Notes under the pieces: model-generated
Seen by the model: only the letters and a program-made list of their open reading frames with translations
Databases searched by the model: none
What the model was told of the DNA's origin: nothing
Shown here: positions 15,147 through 28,330 of the stretch, one piece after another
Position numbering within the stretch: position 1 is the stretch's first letter
Layout: each line of letters starts with the position of its first letter
Translations under genes and position numbers: made by a program
Origin: Cichorium intybus
Lineage: Eukaryota; Streptophyta; Magnoliopsida; Asterales; Asteraceae
Length of the DNA stretch: 64,000 nt
Direction of reading: 5' to 3'
Assembly: GCA_023525715.1 (NCBI GenBank)
Contig: CM042012.1
Span: 63,709,205 to 63,773,204, forward strand

Positions 15147-18100
15147 TTAGGGATGGATGTTATCTGGATTCAACATTCCTAGACGGCCTAGGAAGTATTG
15201 AAACTTGGTTTCGTCTAGAGCCTTAGTAAAGACATCGGCAATTTGATCTTCTGTGTTTATGAAGTGCAATTCGATATGACCTTTTTGAATATTATCTTTG
15301 AGGAAATGATATCGAATGTCGATGTGCTTTGTCATGGAATGGTGCACGGGATTGTGAGAAATGGCAATTGCGCTGGTTGAATCACAAAATATGGGAATTT
15401 GTGATACTTTGTAGCCATAGTCACGTAATTGAGTTTGCATCCACATGACTTGTGAACAGCAGCTTGCGGCAGCTACATATTCAGCTTCTGCGGTTGAAGT
15501 GGACACACATGATTGTTTCTTTGACGTCCAACTTACCAGTCTGCCTCCTAGAAATTGGCAAGAACCAGATGTGCTTTTTCTGTCTAGTCTGCATCCTCCA
15601 TAGTCGGAGTCGGTGAAGGCATTAAGCTGAAAATCAGAGTTAGCTGGATACCAAAGGCCAAGAGATGGAGTTCCTTTAAGATATTTGAAAATTCTTTTTA
15701 CAGCTATAGCATGAGATTCCATAGGATTGGCTTGGTATCTGGCACAGACACATGTAGAAAACATGATGTCGGGTCTGCTGGCTGTGAGGTATAGGAGTGA
15801 TCCTATCATTCCTCGATATTTCTTTTGATCAACAGGCTTGCCATTTAAGTCTGCATCTAATTTGTAACCAAGGGACATTGGGGTTTTAGCTGTATTGGAT
15901 TTGTCAAGAGAAAAACGAGTTAGAAGATTTTTGACATAATTTTCTTGATTGATGAAAATTCCATCTGATGATTGTTTGACTTGTAGTCCAAGAAAAGTAG
16001 TCATTTCTCCTATCATGCTCATCTCAAATTTGCTCTTCATCAAATCTGCAAACTTGATACTCAAGGATTCATCAGTAGAACCGAAAATAATGTCATCGAC
16101 ATATATTTGAACGATTAACAGATGTTTATTAAAAATTTTACGAAAGAGAGTTTGATCAATTGAACCTCTTTTGAATCCTGATTCTTCTAAAAATGTTGAC
16201 AATGTTGAATACCAGGCACGAGGTGCTTGTTTTAAGCCATAAACTGCTTTTTGTAACTTAAAACTGTGATTTGGGAACTGTGGATCTTCAAAACCTGGAG
16301 GTTGTTGAATATACACATCACGATCAATCTCTCCATGTAAAAATGCACATTTTACATCCATTTGGTAAACTTTGAAGTTCTTGTGTGCTGCATATGCTAG
16401 AAAGATACGAATGGCTTCGAGTCTTGCAACTGGAGCATAAGTTTCATCGTAATCGATTCCTTCTTGTTGAGAATAGCCCTTGACGACAAGTCTTTCTTTG
16501 TTTCGACAAACTATGCCTTGATCATCAGTTTTGTTTCTGAAAACCCATCTTGAGCCTACTACAGTAACATCGGGAGGAGTAGGAACAAGATCCCATACTT
16601 GGTTTCTTTCGAATTCAGCTAGTTCTTCTTGCATGGCTTTGACCCAGTCTGGATCTTTGAGAGCTGAATGGATGGTTTTGGGTTCTGTCATGGATAAGAA
16701 TGCTCCGTATAAACATTCATTTGAGGAAGCGGCTCTTGTTTGAATACCAGAATTGGGATCTCCTATGATTTGTTCTGCAGGATGATTTCTGGTCCATTTG
16801 TTTAGGCGAGTTTTTTCAGGTATTTCGATTGGTGTTTCTATGTCCCATTGTTCTTCTTGGTCAGGTGATTCTGTTGGGAATAGATTTTGGTTGTTGTCAG
16901 ATATGTCTTTTTGGAATATAGGGTGAGAATGAGGTAAAGAAGGTTCCCCTATAGATGATGCACTGGGATCATTTTGGACAGGTGGATTGGGAGTGTTCAA
17001 AGAGGAATTTAGTGTTGGTAATTCCCCCTCGACTTGATCTGTATTTTCTTGGTTTGATTGTGAAGTTTCTGCATCGGATTTTCCTGTAGGAATAGTAGAA
17101 GATGTTAGAATTTCAGAATTATAAGCGGTTTTGGGTTGTTCAAAAAGTAAATCAAGATCGATTTCTATGTCCGTAGATGGATTTTGTTGAATTGGATTTT
17201 GAAAAATATTATCGATCATTTTAGAACCAAAATGTTTACGATCCAATTTCCTGACATAAAATTCATCGAAATGAATATCGGTACTTTCTTCAATTACTCT
17301 AGTACGTTTATTCAGTACTCGATAAGCAGCTGAGGTAAAGGAGTAACCAAGGAAAATTCCTTCGTCTGATCTTGATTCAAATTTTGAAAGGTGATCTTTG
17401 TTATTCTTTATGAAGCATCGACAACCAAAAATATGAAAGAATTTGATGTTTGGTTTTCGGTTGTTAATGACTTCATATGGTGTTTTATGAAGTTGTTTAT
17501 GGATTAAAGAACGATTTTGAGTGTAGCAAGCTGTGGCTATTGCTTCTGCCCAGAAGTATTGTGGCAGATCAGCAAAGATGAGCATTGATCTTGCAGCTTC
17601 GCACAGAGTTCGGTTCTTTCTTTCAACAACGCCATTTTGTTGAGGAGTGTAAGGGGCTGAGAAGTTGTGTTCGATGCCTTTGTTTTTGAGAAATGAGTCT
17701 AGAGTTATGTTTTTGAACTCTAAACCATTGTCACTTCGGATTCTTCGAACTGGTCGTTTGAGCCTTAATTCAATCTGTTTGATGAAGTTGATTATTTCTT
17801 CAGGTGCTTCTGACTTTAGCCTTAAAAAGAAAACCCAAGTAAAGCGTGAGTAATCATCAATAATAACAAGGATGTATTTCTTCCCTTTTATGCTTTGGGT
17901 TTTTGCAGGGCCGCAAAGATCAATGTGCAGTAATTCTAGTGGTTCGGATACACTAGATTCAGGAATGCTTTTATGAGAGGATTTGGACAGTTTTCCTCCT
18001 TCACAAGCTGCACAAAGAGTTTCATTATCAAGTTTCAGAAGTGGCAGTCCGCGAACAAGATCATTTGCAATCAACTTGTTGATGTAGCCGAAGTTGAGAT

Positions 18101-18557
18101 GGGAAAGACGACGATGCCACAACCAACTAATATCAGCAGAAGCTTTGGACAAGAGACAGATGTCTGGTTTTCCATAGATAAGGTCCATATCTAGTGGATA
18201 CATGTTTCCTAGATGATCAGAATTAACTAGAATGGCTTTGGTCTTGGCATCCGTGATTATGCTTCGTTGTTTGGTGAAAAGAACTTCATGATTGTTGTCA
18301 CAAAGTTGTGATACGCTGATTAGGTTGTGTTTCAGTCCGTCAACGTAGGCTACTTTCTTGATGGTGAAGTGACCATTTGTTATGTTTCCATAACCTTTGA
18401 TTCTTGCAGTCATGTTATTTCCAAAAGTCACATCTTGTTTGGATTCTGTGGGTTTGAAGTCTCGTAGAAAGCTCTGGTTTCCTGTCATATGCTTAGAGCA
18501 GCCACTATCGATATACCATGTGCCATCCTTGGGCTCTCCAGCACAAAGTGCCTGCAA
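15147..18557 (-). CDS. Copia pol: protease, integrase, reverse transcriptase, RNase H
   Basis: An open frame of about 1136 codons encodes the replication enzymes in Ty1/copia order. The protease site WYIDSGCSKHMTG is at residues 13-25. The GAG-pre-integrase zinc motif has WHRRLSHLN and CAACEGGK. The integrase core keeps D, D and E in HIDLCGP, RSDNGLEF and PQQNGVVERKNRT. RT has RLVVKGYSQQEGIDY, MDVKCAFLHGEI, AVYGLKQAPRAWY and YVDDIIFGS. RNase H has TDSDYGG, STAEAEYVAAA and CDSTSAI. The frame ends DNIHP shortly before the spacer. It has no ATG at its start: it follows an in-frame TAA, so it should be made as part of a gag-pol product, and that stop must be suppressed, spliced out or be a mutation. 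All visible catalytic residues are intact. Confidence 0.95.
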   Translation of the reverse strand: MQALCAGEPKDGTWYIDSGCSKHMTGNQSFLRDFKPTESKQDVTFGNNMTARIKGYGNITNGHFTIKKVAYVDGLKHNLISVSQLCDNNHEVLFTKQRSIITDAKTKAILVNSDHLGNMYPLDMDLIYGKPDICLLSKASADISWLWHRRLSHLNFGYINKLIANDLVRGLPLLKLDNETLCAACEGGKLSKSSHKSIPESSVSEPLELLHIDLCGPAKTQSIKGKKYILVIIDDYSRFTWVFFLRLKSEAPEEIINFIKQIELRLKRPVRRIRSDNGLEFKNITLDSFLKNKGIEHNFSAPYTPQQNGVVERKNRTLCEAARSMLIFADLPQYFWAEAIATACYTQNRSLIHKQLHKTPYEVINNRKPNIKFFHIFGCRCFIKNNKDHLSKFESRSDEGIFLGYSFTSAAYRVLNKRTRVIEESTDIHFDEFYVRKLDRKHFGSKMIDNIFQNPIQQNPSTDIEIDLDLLFEQPKTAYNSEILTSSTIPTGKSDAETSQSNQENTDQVEGELPTLNSSLNTPNPPVQNDPSASSIGEPSLPHSHPIFQKDISDNNQNLFPTESPDQEEQWDIETPIEIPEKTRLNKWTRNHPAEQIIGDPNSGIQTRAASSNECLYGAFLSMTEPKTIHSALKDPDWVKAMQEELAEFERNQVWDLVPTPPDVTVVGSRWVFRNKTDDQGIVCRNKERLVVKGYSQQEGIDYDETYAPVARLEAIRIFLAYAAHKNFKVYQMDVKCAFLHGEIDRDVYIQQPPGFEDPQFPNHSFKLQKAVYGLKQAPRAWYSTLSTFLEESGFKRGSIDQTLFRKIFNKHLLIVQIYVDDIIFGSTDESLSIKFADLMKSKFEMSMIGEMTTFLGLQVKQSSDGIFINQENYVKNLLTRFSLDKSNTAKTPMSLGYKLDADLNGKPVDQKKYRGMIGSLLYLTASRPDIMFSTCVCARYQANPMESHAIAVKRIFKYLKGTPSLGLWYPANSDFQLNAFTDSDYGGCRLDRKSTSGSCQFLGGRLVSWTSKKQSCVSTSTAEAEYVAAASCCSQVMWMQTQLRDYGYKVSQIPIFCDSTSAIAISHNPVHHSMTKHIDIRYHFLKDNIQKGHIELHFINTEDQIADVFTKALDETKFQYFLGRLGMLNPDNIHP

Positions 18558-19048
18558 TTAGACAGAAAGTTTAGGTACCCAAACCATGGTGGGTCCTGAT
18601 TTGTTAATGGTTTTTGATAATTTGGAATCATTGTAGTATTTGTTGATTGGACGGAATGGTTGAGGCTTAAGTTGATTTATTAGGTTTTCCCAAAGTGAGA
18701 TTTGTTTTTGAAAACCTGTCATTTGAAATGATTTCTGATTTTGTGAAAAGTATCCTATATGTGAAGATCTGTTTGATAACCTTTCTTTGTATCTGGGGTC
18801 TGAATGGTTTTGGAAAACACTTTGATGATTGAATGGAATTTGGTGAAATGATGGTTTCTGAAAGTTCCTTGAGAGATTGAAGTTTATCTTTTGAAAGTGA
18901 CTTTGAATAGGTTTCTGAAAAGGTTTTTGTTTTGGATTAAAGGTTTGTTTTTGTGGCACAGCGATTGGTTTCAAAGGTATTTCTTTGAAAACAATGGGCT
19001 TGCTTTGTTCTTTTGGTTTAACGACATCTTGAATGGTTGTTTATTTGT
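18558..19048 (-). CDS. Gag-pol linker segment, Lys/Gln/Phe-rich, in pol frame
   Basis: This stretch (QKQTFNPKQKPFQK...GPTMVWVPKLSV) is in the same frame as pol and separated from it only by TAA at 18560-18558. Upstream it continues in this frame to about 19045 (VVKPKEQSKPIVFKEIPLKP), overlapping the end of gag in another frame. The family normally reads MVWVPK...ALCAGEPKDGTWY without a break, so this is the gag C-terminus/linker, stranded by a one-base shift near 19045 and by the stop. It has no ATG start. The basic composition suggests nucleic-acid contact, which is inference. Confidence 0.75.
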
Positions 19049-21370
19049 CTGTTGTTTATTTGAATACTTTTGTCCCAGACTGTTCTTTCCAATAAAGGTT
19101 GAGTTTAAAGAGGGAAAGACTGTTGGAACAGAAGTACTACCATTTTGATGATCAGAATTTTCTCCATTTAAGAAATTTTCAAGTTTGATTGTGCCATCAT
19201 TCTTTGTTAGTTTAGTAGATCTCAATTGATGAGTTACTGAACTAGTAGAGTCTGATTCAGATTTTACAACTCTTTTGAATGACTTGTTGAAAAAAGTATC
19301 ATTTGGGCTACAGTTGATAACTGTTTCATCATCTGAATCGTCCTCATTAGCAGATAAGAAAAAATCAGGTAGAGGCGATTTAGAGTTTTCACAAATTTTC
19401 TCATTTTTCTTTTCAGTCTCTTCATTTTCAAAAGATTCTCTTCCAATTCCCGGTTTATAATTCGTATCAATTTTGCCAGTTCCTAAGTTGTTTGCTTTAG
19501 TGAAAACATCATCACTCAATTTTCTGGCAATATTGATAGAATCCAGTTTTCCTTGAAATCTTTGATTTTTGGATTCAAGAAATTTGATTTGCTTTGAAGA
19601 ATCATCTAGTTTTAGAATTAAACTAGTGTTTTTGTCAGTTAAATCTTGAACTTTTTGTTTTAACTGAAGGACTTCCTTTTCTAAGGTATCTTTTATTTCA
19701 GATGAAATAACAGATTGATTTTTTATTTCTAAGTCCCTTTTTTGTTTTAGAGCTTCATTTAATTGTTCTAGGACATGATTATTTTCTTCAGATTTTCGTT
19801 CAATGTCTCTTTCAAGTTTGTCTCTAGTCCTTGTGGATTCTCCAAATCTGAGTTGCAAGGTTTGTAATTCAGATTTGTAGATATCAGATTTGACTATTGT
19901 GTCATGATACAGTCTGAGATCAGCTTTTAGACTGTTCTCAATCTTAGTCATGTGGGACTCAAATGGTGTTCTTGAAAGACCGAGATCTGAGATCATAGAC
20001 CATACCTGATCGATGACATATGGAGCTCTTGTGGTTGGTTCATTGTCAGCCATGAAGCAGAAGTTTGACTGAGCTGGTTTAGTATCTGTTTCATCATCAG
20101 AAGTTGGCCAGTATTCCATGCTAGGTTCGTGGAATGCCATCAAAGCTTTTTGCTTTGCTTTCTGTTCTTGTTTCTTCAGCTCTTCGGCTTTTTGAGCATA
20201 ATAGGCTGAGTCTTTGACTTTGATTTTGGCTCGACAATCTCGGGCATAATGATTTAGTCCTTTGCATTTGTGACAAATGATTACGTCATCATCATCATCA
20301 TTATTGTCAGCCTTCTGGTTCTTAACAGATGATCTTTCGGATGTTTGAGTTTGTTTCTGTTGAGATGGTTTTGAATGATTTTGCTGAAATCCAGAACTTT
20401 GGTTATTATAAGAGTTGTTATTATTTTGAAAACCGTGATTCTGAAAGTTTTGTCCAAAAGTGGATCTTTGTTGAAAATTTGGTCTGAAGTTTGATTGATT
20501 ATGATGTGGCAAAAATCTCTCGAGATTAGTGTTTGCTACCAAAGCACATAATTGTTGGTAATCAGCTTCATTATTTGGATCAGACAAGTCACAAGAATTA
20601 TTTGAAAAAGCTTGGTTTTGATTTAAATCAATTTGACTTTGATCATGAAAATGTGTTTGGTTTTGAGAGGATGTTGACAACAAAGCAAGTGGTCCTCCAA
20701 AAGAAGTAGACGTTGGTGGGTCAATCGATGATTCATACGATTGTAATTCTCCGTACAGATTGTACAAAGATTCAGTATGAATTGCCGGATTTCCCTGAAT
20801 GATGAGTTTGACCATTTTCCAGCTTTCATAAAGGTTGTTTAAAAATTTGAGGTTTATCTCATGCTGTGACTTTTTAATGCCCAAATTATTCATTTTGATG
20901 GTAATGAGATTGAACCTGTCATGAGCATCATGGATGGTCTCATGTGAAAACATTTTGAAGTTGTCAAATTCGTTTAAAACAGATGTTTTCTTGTTTCCAA
21001 TGATTCTCTCATTTCCTTCAAAACGATTTTTCAAAGTTTGCCAAATTTGGTTTGCAGTTAAAAGGATTATATCATTCATTTGGCTTAGAATACTGTGGGG
21101 TATTCCAGACACAAGCTCCTTTTTGGCTTGAAGTTCAAGTTTCTTCCTTTCATTCAGTATATCCAAGTTACTCGTAAGAGAGGTCATGTTATCTGGTAGA
21201 GATCCGTCTACACATTTCCACACGTCTTCACTTATAGAGTTGAGATGAAGATTCATACGACCTACCCATGATTTATATTCTTCGGGAATAAGAATGGGTG
21301 CTCGAGTACCTGAACCTATACTGTTAGCAATAGATACAGAATTTATGTTTGAGTAGTTTGCGGAAGACAT
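18971..21370 (-). CDS. Copia gag polyprotein with coiled-coil extension
   Basis: The 799-codon frame starts MSSANYSNINSVS at an ATG 281 bp downstream of the primer site. The N-terminal half is a UBN2/retrotransposon gag domain (PEEYKSWVGRMNLHLNSI... NNLYESWKM). A Gln/Asn/Phe-rich stretch follows at about residues 235-345. One CCHC zinc knuckle, CHKCKGLNHYARDC, lies near residue 370 after an acidic DDDDD run. From about 470 to 620 the heptad-rich sequence (KLERDIERKSEENN, LEKEVLQLKQKVQD) predicts a coiled coil, typical of SIRE-lineage gag. The protein would package RNA into virus-like particles in the cytoplasm. The end (SPLFSKKYL, stop at 18973-18971) is out of frame with the linker, so the last about 25 residues are probably frameshifted. 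Confidence 0.92.
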   Translation of the reverse strand: MSSANYSNINSVSIANSIGSGTRAPILIPEEYKSWVGRMNLHLNSISEDVWKCVDGSLPDNMTSLTSNLDILNERKKLELQAKKELVSGIPHSILSQMNDIILLTANQIWQTLKNRFEGNERIIGNKKTSVLNEFDNFKMFSHETIHDAHDRFNLITIKMNNLGIKKSQHEINLKFLNNLYESWKMVKLIIQGNPAIHTESLYNLYGELQSYESSIDPPTSTSFGGPLALLSTSSQNQTHFHDQSQIDLNQNQAFSNNSCDLSDPNNEADYQQLCALVANTNLERFLPHHNQSNFRPNFQQRSTFGQNFQNHGFQNNNNSYNNQSSGFQQNHSKPSQQKQTQTSERSSVKNQKADNNDDDDDVIICHKCKGLNHYARDCRAKIKVKDSAYYAQKAEELKKQEQKAKQKALMAFHEPSMEYWPTSDDETDTKPAQSNFCFMADNEPTTRAPYVIDQVWSMISDLGLSRTPFESHMTKIENSLKADLRLYHDTIVKSDIYKSELQTLQLRFGESTRTRDKLERDIERKSEENNHVLEQLNEALKQKRDLEIKNQSVISSEIKDTLEKEVLQLKQKVQDLTDKNTSLILKLDDSSKQIKFLESKNQRFQGKLDSINIARKLSDDVFTKANNLGTGKIDTNYKPGIGRESFENEETEKKNEKICENSKSPLPDFFLSANEDDSDDETVINCSPNDTFFNKSFKRVVKSESDSTSSVTHQLRSTKLTKNDGTIKLENFLNGENSDHQNGSTSVPTVFPSLNSTFIGKNSLGQKYSNKQQTNKQPFKMSLNQKNKASPLFSKKYL

Positions 21371-21651
21371 TTTTGTTTTTGTTTTTTTTTTTTTTTTGTT
21401 AACGAAAATGTGATGTTAAAATGAATTTTTTAAAGAAAACTTATTGGTGGTTTATAAAAACGCTACACAAAAGTTTTCGACAAAAATTTTCAAAATAAAT
21501 CACACAAGTAATTTTTAAATGTTTTTTTTTTAATATATATATTTTTTTGAACAAGTGATATTAAGATGAAATTTTTAAAGGAAACTTATTGGTGGTTTAT
21601 AAAAACGCTACACAAAAGTTCTCGACAAAAATTTCAGATTAAATCACACGA
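21371..21651 (-). other. 5' leader of the SIRE-like copia with a duplicated block
   Basis: Between primer site and gag a segment of about 100 bp occurs twice (21409-21508 and 21557-21652), both carrying CTTATTGGTGGTTTATAAAA and ACGCTACACAAAAGTT. The copies lie head to tail on the minus strand. A leader is where packaging and dimerisation signals normally sit; a role for this duplication is inference. Confidence 0.75.
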
Positions 21652-21663
21652 GCTCTGATACCA
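21652..21663 (-). promoter_or_regulatory. Primer-binding site, initiator tRNA-Met
   Basis: Minus strand TGGTATCAGAGC, complementary to the 3' end of plant initiator tRNA-Met, two bases from the right LTR. It fixes the element's orientation. Confidence 0.95.
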
Positions 21664-21665
21664 AT

Positions 21666-23957
<2,292 letters not shown>

Positions 23958-24715
23958 TTTTGATAGCATGTGTTGTTAATAATTTGAGATATTATTGTCT
24001 ATCAATTTTGATCCATTGAGTTAGATGTTGTTGAAATTGTTTTGAGGATGTTTGAATTATGATATGTGATGTCATTGTTCAGCAGATACTCATAGAAAGG
24101 AAGGAGATACACGAGGTTCGGGTGGACCACGAACTGAACAGACCTCAGGTGAGTAGTTCTAATACATTGATTATGATGAAACTATGTTGCAACTGGATTT
24201 AATGTAAAAATTTAGTTAGTTGGAATAACAAATAGTATGATTTATACAAAACGGAGAATTCCTTGTTATAAACGAGTACTTAGTATGAATGAGCACACTA
24301 AATGACTAAGATAGTCGAACATATTGAAATCATTGGTACTTGCTTATTGTAATTGTTGAAAATTGATGAGATGAATTCTAAGTTTTTAACTGTTTTCTCA
24401 CTGAGCTTAATTAGCTCATAAAAATGGTTATATGGTTTGTATTATAGGTGACAGGGGTAAGAAGATTGCTGAGGGATGATTGTCTGGACATGGGACTTGA
24501 CTTTTGGACTGTTTGTAAACCAAGATACACTCTTTTGTATAGTTTTTGTAAAAACGGTCTTTTGTAACCCAGTTTTAGGGACATGTTTGATAAGTACTTG
24601 TTCTTTTGAATACTACTTGTACTTATGTTGCTTAACTTTGATTATACCATGATCACTTGTGTTTAACATTTGAGTGATGATGATGTAATTCGGAGATAAG
24701 AAACTGGGTGTTACA
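23958..24715 (+). repeat. 5' LTR, truncated (right half)
   Basis: It aligns from TGTGTTGTTNATAATTT to the end GGGTGTTACA with 40848-41600, with only a few differences by eye. About 710 bp of the LTR's start, including its promoter, are missing. Confidence 0.92.
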
Positions 24716-24718
24716 AGT

Positions 24719-24730
24719 TGGTATCATAGC
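24719..24730 (+). promoter_or_regulatory. Primer-binding site, tRNA-Met-like
   Basis: TGGTATCATAGC, three bases after the LTR end, is one mismatch from the standard TGGTATCAGAGC site. Confidence 0.8.
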
Positions 24731-24879
24731 AAGGTTTGAGTGAACTAGATTTTAGAAGGTAAATTCTAGACTCATAGTGAGTATGTGTGTTATTCAGAGA
24801 ATTTTGATGAGATATATGATACGAAAAGAGTATTGAGATGAATGAGATTATAATGAGTTAAATTTTTTTCAGCCTCATT

Positions 24880-26286
24880 ATGAGTTCTGGAAAGGAAAAA
24901 GAGGGAGGTGATCGCCGAGACGAGCATTCGGGATCACAATATTCGAGACTGGAACGCCAGTCCGAAGGCGAGAGACCGCCTGAGTTAACATCATCTTTCC
25001 AAGAGCTGATTGCTGCGGAGGTAGCAAAAGCAGTTAAAAGCTTATTGCCTACCTTAATGAAACCTCAGACGGAGGTGACTGACAGAGATAATCGAGACCG
25101 ACCTCCTATCACACCTGTGGTTGGGGAGGGTCAGAGAGAGCCGGTTATTATACATGCTGAAACTGGATGGTCGGACGAACCAAAAGGTTGCAGTTATGAG
25201 ACGTTCCATAAATGTAAACCGAATGATTTCTTCGGTACTGATGATCCTATTGTTTCACGAAATTGGTTAACACACATCGAGAAAGTTTTCGTACGAGTAA
25301 GTGTGCGGAAAAAGACAAAGTGGAGTATGCTACAAATTGTCTGCACAAGGATTCCCAGTTCTGGTGGGAGAATATAAATCTTGATATAGAGAAAGGATTG
25401 GAATCAGAACCGACATGGGAGGAGTTCAAAACAAAGTTTATGAAAGAATATTGCTCAAACACTGCAATGAAAAGTCTGGAGGAGGATTTTCTGAGATTAC
25501 AGCAGGGGACACAGTCAGTACAAGAGTATACGACAGAGTTTAACGAGAAAGCCAGATTTGCTACTCATCAGGTAGATACTGAAGAAAGAAAGATTGATAG
25601 GTATCTGTGGGGATTGAGGACCCAGATACGAGAGTTCTTACAGAGTTCAAGCTTTACCACTTGCCAACAGATAGTTGAGGCAGCCAAATCCCGAGAAAAA
25701 GAACTACGGAGGCAAGATGATGAGAAAAAGGGGGACAAAGAAAGCTGAGGTCAGAAAAGGAAGTGGGAAGGAATATCGGGAGGCAATTTCCAAAAAAAGC
25801 CAGTCCCGAGTTATCAGCCTCGAGGTGATACAAGAAAAGTAGAGAGTAAATGGTGTGAAAGGTGTCGTCGAAAACATTCTGGAGATTGTGATGTGAGTAC
25901 CCCGTCCCTTATGGGTTATCAGTGTGGGAAGACAGGGCATATGGCTCGAGATTGTTTAGAAAAAAGTCACGTATGTTTCAATTGGGGGAAAAGCGGTCAT
26001 ATCTGCCTTGATTGTCTAAAGCCGAGAACGGATTCACGTCGTGAGACTTCGAGGACGGGACTAGGTGATAGACTAGATAGAGGCGGTGGGAACGTTAGAA
26101 CTCGAGCTTTTCAGATGACCGTGGAGGAGGCTAGAGAGCAACCGGATGTGATTACAGGTATCTTTAGCCTAAATTCTCTTTGAGCTTGTATGGTATTTGA
26201 TTCTGGTGCTTCAATTTCTTTTATATCAGTACCTTTTGCGTCTCAAATTCATGTTCCGATATCTGAGATGAGTGAGTGTTTGATAG
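24880..26286 (+). pseudogene. Gypsy gag and start of protease (broken, interrupted by copia)
   Basis: The frame starts MSSGKEKEGGDRRDEH. The retrotransposon gag domain (CLHKDSQFWWENINLDIEK...WEEFKTKFMKEYC) follows after a one-base deletion near 25290. A TGA at 25746 interrupts it. Two CCHC-type zinc knuckles come next: CGKTGHMARDC, and a second CFNWGKSGHICLDC in which the second Cys is replaced by Trp. A TGA near 26180 precedes the protease start FDSGASISFISV, which keeps the DSGA site. The copia insertion cuts the protease after 26286; it resumes at 34206. Confidence 0.9.
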
Positions 26287-27055
26287 TGTTGGATTAGGTG
26301 TCTAAGCCATGACTTATAATTGTATTTATCTTGTTAATAGAAGCAAAGTCCATTTGGGTTGCCCTCACAGCTGGAGGATTGATGTATGGTTCAGTAGAGA
26401 GAATGGTTGATTTATTAATTGTTTAATAAATCAATAGAAAATAAATATATAGTTTATTAATATATTTAAGTGTTAATATATTAATTAGAAACTATATTAA
26501 TTAATTGAGATTTAATCTAGAATTAATTTGATTTAATTTGGTGATTAAATAAATTAATAAAAGGTGCAGGGACTGGTTTGTATTTATTCAATAGTTGAAT
26601 AACTGGCAAGGTAAAAACCAGGGACCAAAATGGCACCACCCTGGAGGTTCCTCCAGGGTTTGGCAAAACCCTAATTAGGGTTTTGGGAAGCCTGGTCCAA
26701 GTGGTCAAAAGGCTTGTCCATTTGGAGGCTCCTTAGGGTTTCAGGTGTAACCCTAGGAGGCTATAAAAGGAACCCCCTGGGCACCTCATATCTCACGCCA
26801 TCTCTCTCTCTGTTACTCTGCTGAACTGTTTTCTCCATTGCTTTGGGTGTGACTTTCATTTGAGGCAGTATTGCGTTGCTGCTAGCTTCAAGAACAAGAT
26901 CAAGAAAGGTTGGTTATTCTCATTTCATCTTTAGAAATTAATTGTTTCCTTTAGGTTTTAGTTTATTATCTTCATATAAGAAAACATAGATCATATTAGG
27001 GTTGCATGTGAACCATAGGAATTTATTTGTTCATTGATTGCATAGAAACCCTTCA
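26287..27055 (+). repeat. 5' LTR of nested copia
   Basis: Begins TGTTGGATTAGG and ends CCCTTCA. The TATA box CTATAAAAGG is at 26761-26770 with a CT-rich leader after it. A perfect 20-bp palindrome of two telo-box motifs (AAAACCCTAATTAGGGTTTT) is at 26665-26684, in U3. Confidence 0.96.
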
Positions 27056-27056
27056 G

Positions 27057-27068
27057 TGGTATCAGAGC
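27057..27068 (+). promoter_or_regulatory. Primer-binding site, initiator tRNA-Met
   Basis: TGGTATCAGAGC, one base after the 5' LTR. Confidence 0.96.
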
Positions 27069-28330
27069 ATAGGCTTGTTTTCTTGTGTTTGATATAAACT
27101 GCATGAATTGTTTTGTGCCTTGGTGTTTCTTGCGATGAACACTACCAAGGAATGTCCTTGGATCGATTTTTTGGCTAGGGTTTCCTAACCCTAGCCACCA
27201 ACCATATGGTCCCCTCCCTTGATTGCTTGCATTTTATAATTAGGTTGTTATTTTGGTAACTAATTGGATTAATAAAAATAACTAGAACTCTTATGTGTTG
27301 GCTTGTAATTTTCGAACCATATAGGGGCCAAGATAGAAAAATTAATTTGATTAATTTCATGAAATCTATCTTAGATTTAATTAGTTTAATTAAGTGTTAA
27401 TTAAAAGATCAATTAAATCAGCTTAAAGAATTAATTTAAATTGTCAAAAAATAGACTATAATTTGCGAAAATTAGAATTAAATTAATTCTAAAATATTTT
27501 AATATGATTAAAATATATCTTATATATTTATGATTAAAAGTTAATATTTATATATAAGAAAATTGGTTAGTCTTACCGTTAGTAGGCCTCATTCACAAAA
27601 CTGTCCTAATAAGAGGGTATAAGGCCACTGCCTATAAAATGGTAGTCTAATGGGTATCTACTCTTACCCACCGCTCTCCTGGTCAGTCGAGTGTCGTTAG
27701 CCGAACGGGTTTGATAGAATCGCTAAGCCTCTTAAAAGTATAATGCTATAATTGAAAGTACTAGAACTTTAAACAAAAACCCAATCTAGTTACTTTAGGT
27801 TCAAAAATGTGAATTGGTGCTAATCCATGAAATTGCACATTGCACTTTGTGGAACGTTGGTGGAGCATGTGTGGTTTACCGGCACGCCAACTAGGGTTCG
27901 CAAAGAGTTGCAATGGGTTTCTTGATTTTGTCATTATTAGCGGAGCATGTGTGGTTAACCGACACGTTAATTAGAGATGACAATTGATTTCAAGAGTACC
28001 AAGCAATTTGCAGGGTTATTCACACCTGGTTTGTGATCCTCGGTATCCCACTCACAAACAGCGGGGCATTCCCGAGATTAAAACATGCTATCGAACAGTT
28101 CGGTAAATCTCAATGAAACTAGGAATTCCATCATAATAAGATTATTTTCCGCGGTGGAATTGGCTGAATCGTCATTCGCCTACCTTATAAAATTTACAAT
28201 AAAGATTACGGCATCCCTCTTCGATATTGTAGATTGTTATTGTAGGATCCTAGCCTTATATTTTATTCTTTGGTGAATATAAGGATTATTTTAATAAATA
28301 TCTAATTAAAACTATCTTCTTCTTATTCAG
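27069..28330 (+). other. 5' leader of nested copia
   Basis: A long non-coding leader of about 1.26 kb. It contains two similar blocks near 27860 and 27945 (GGAGCATGTGTGGTTnACCG). No supported ORF lies between primer site and gag. Confidence 0.75.
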
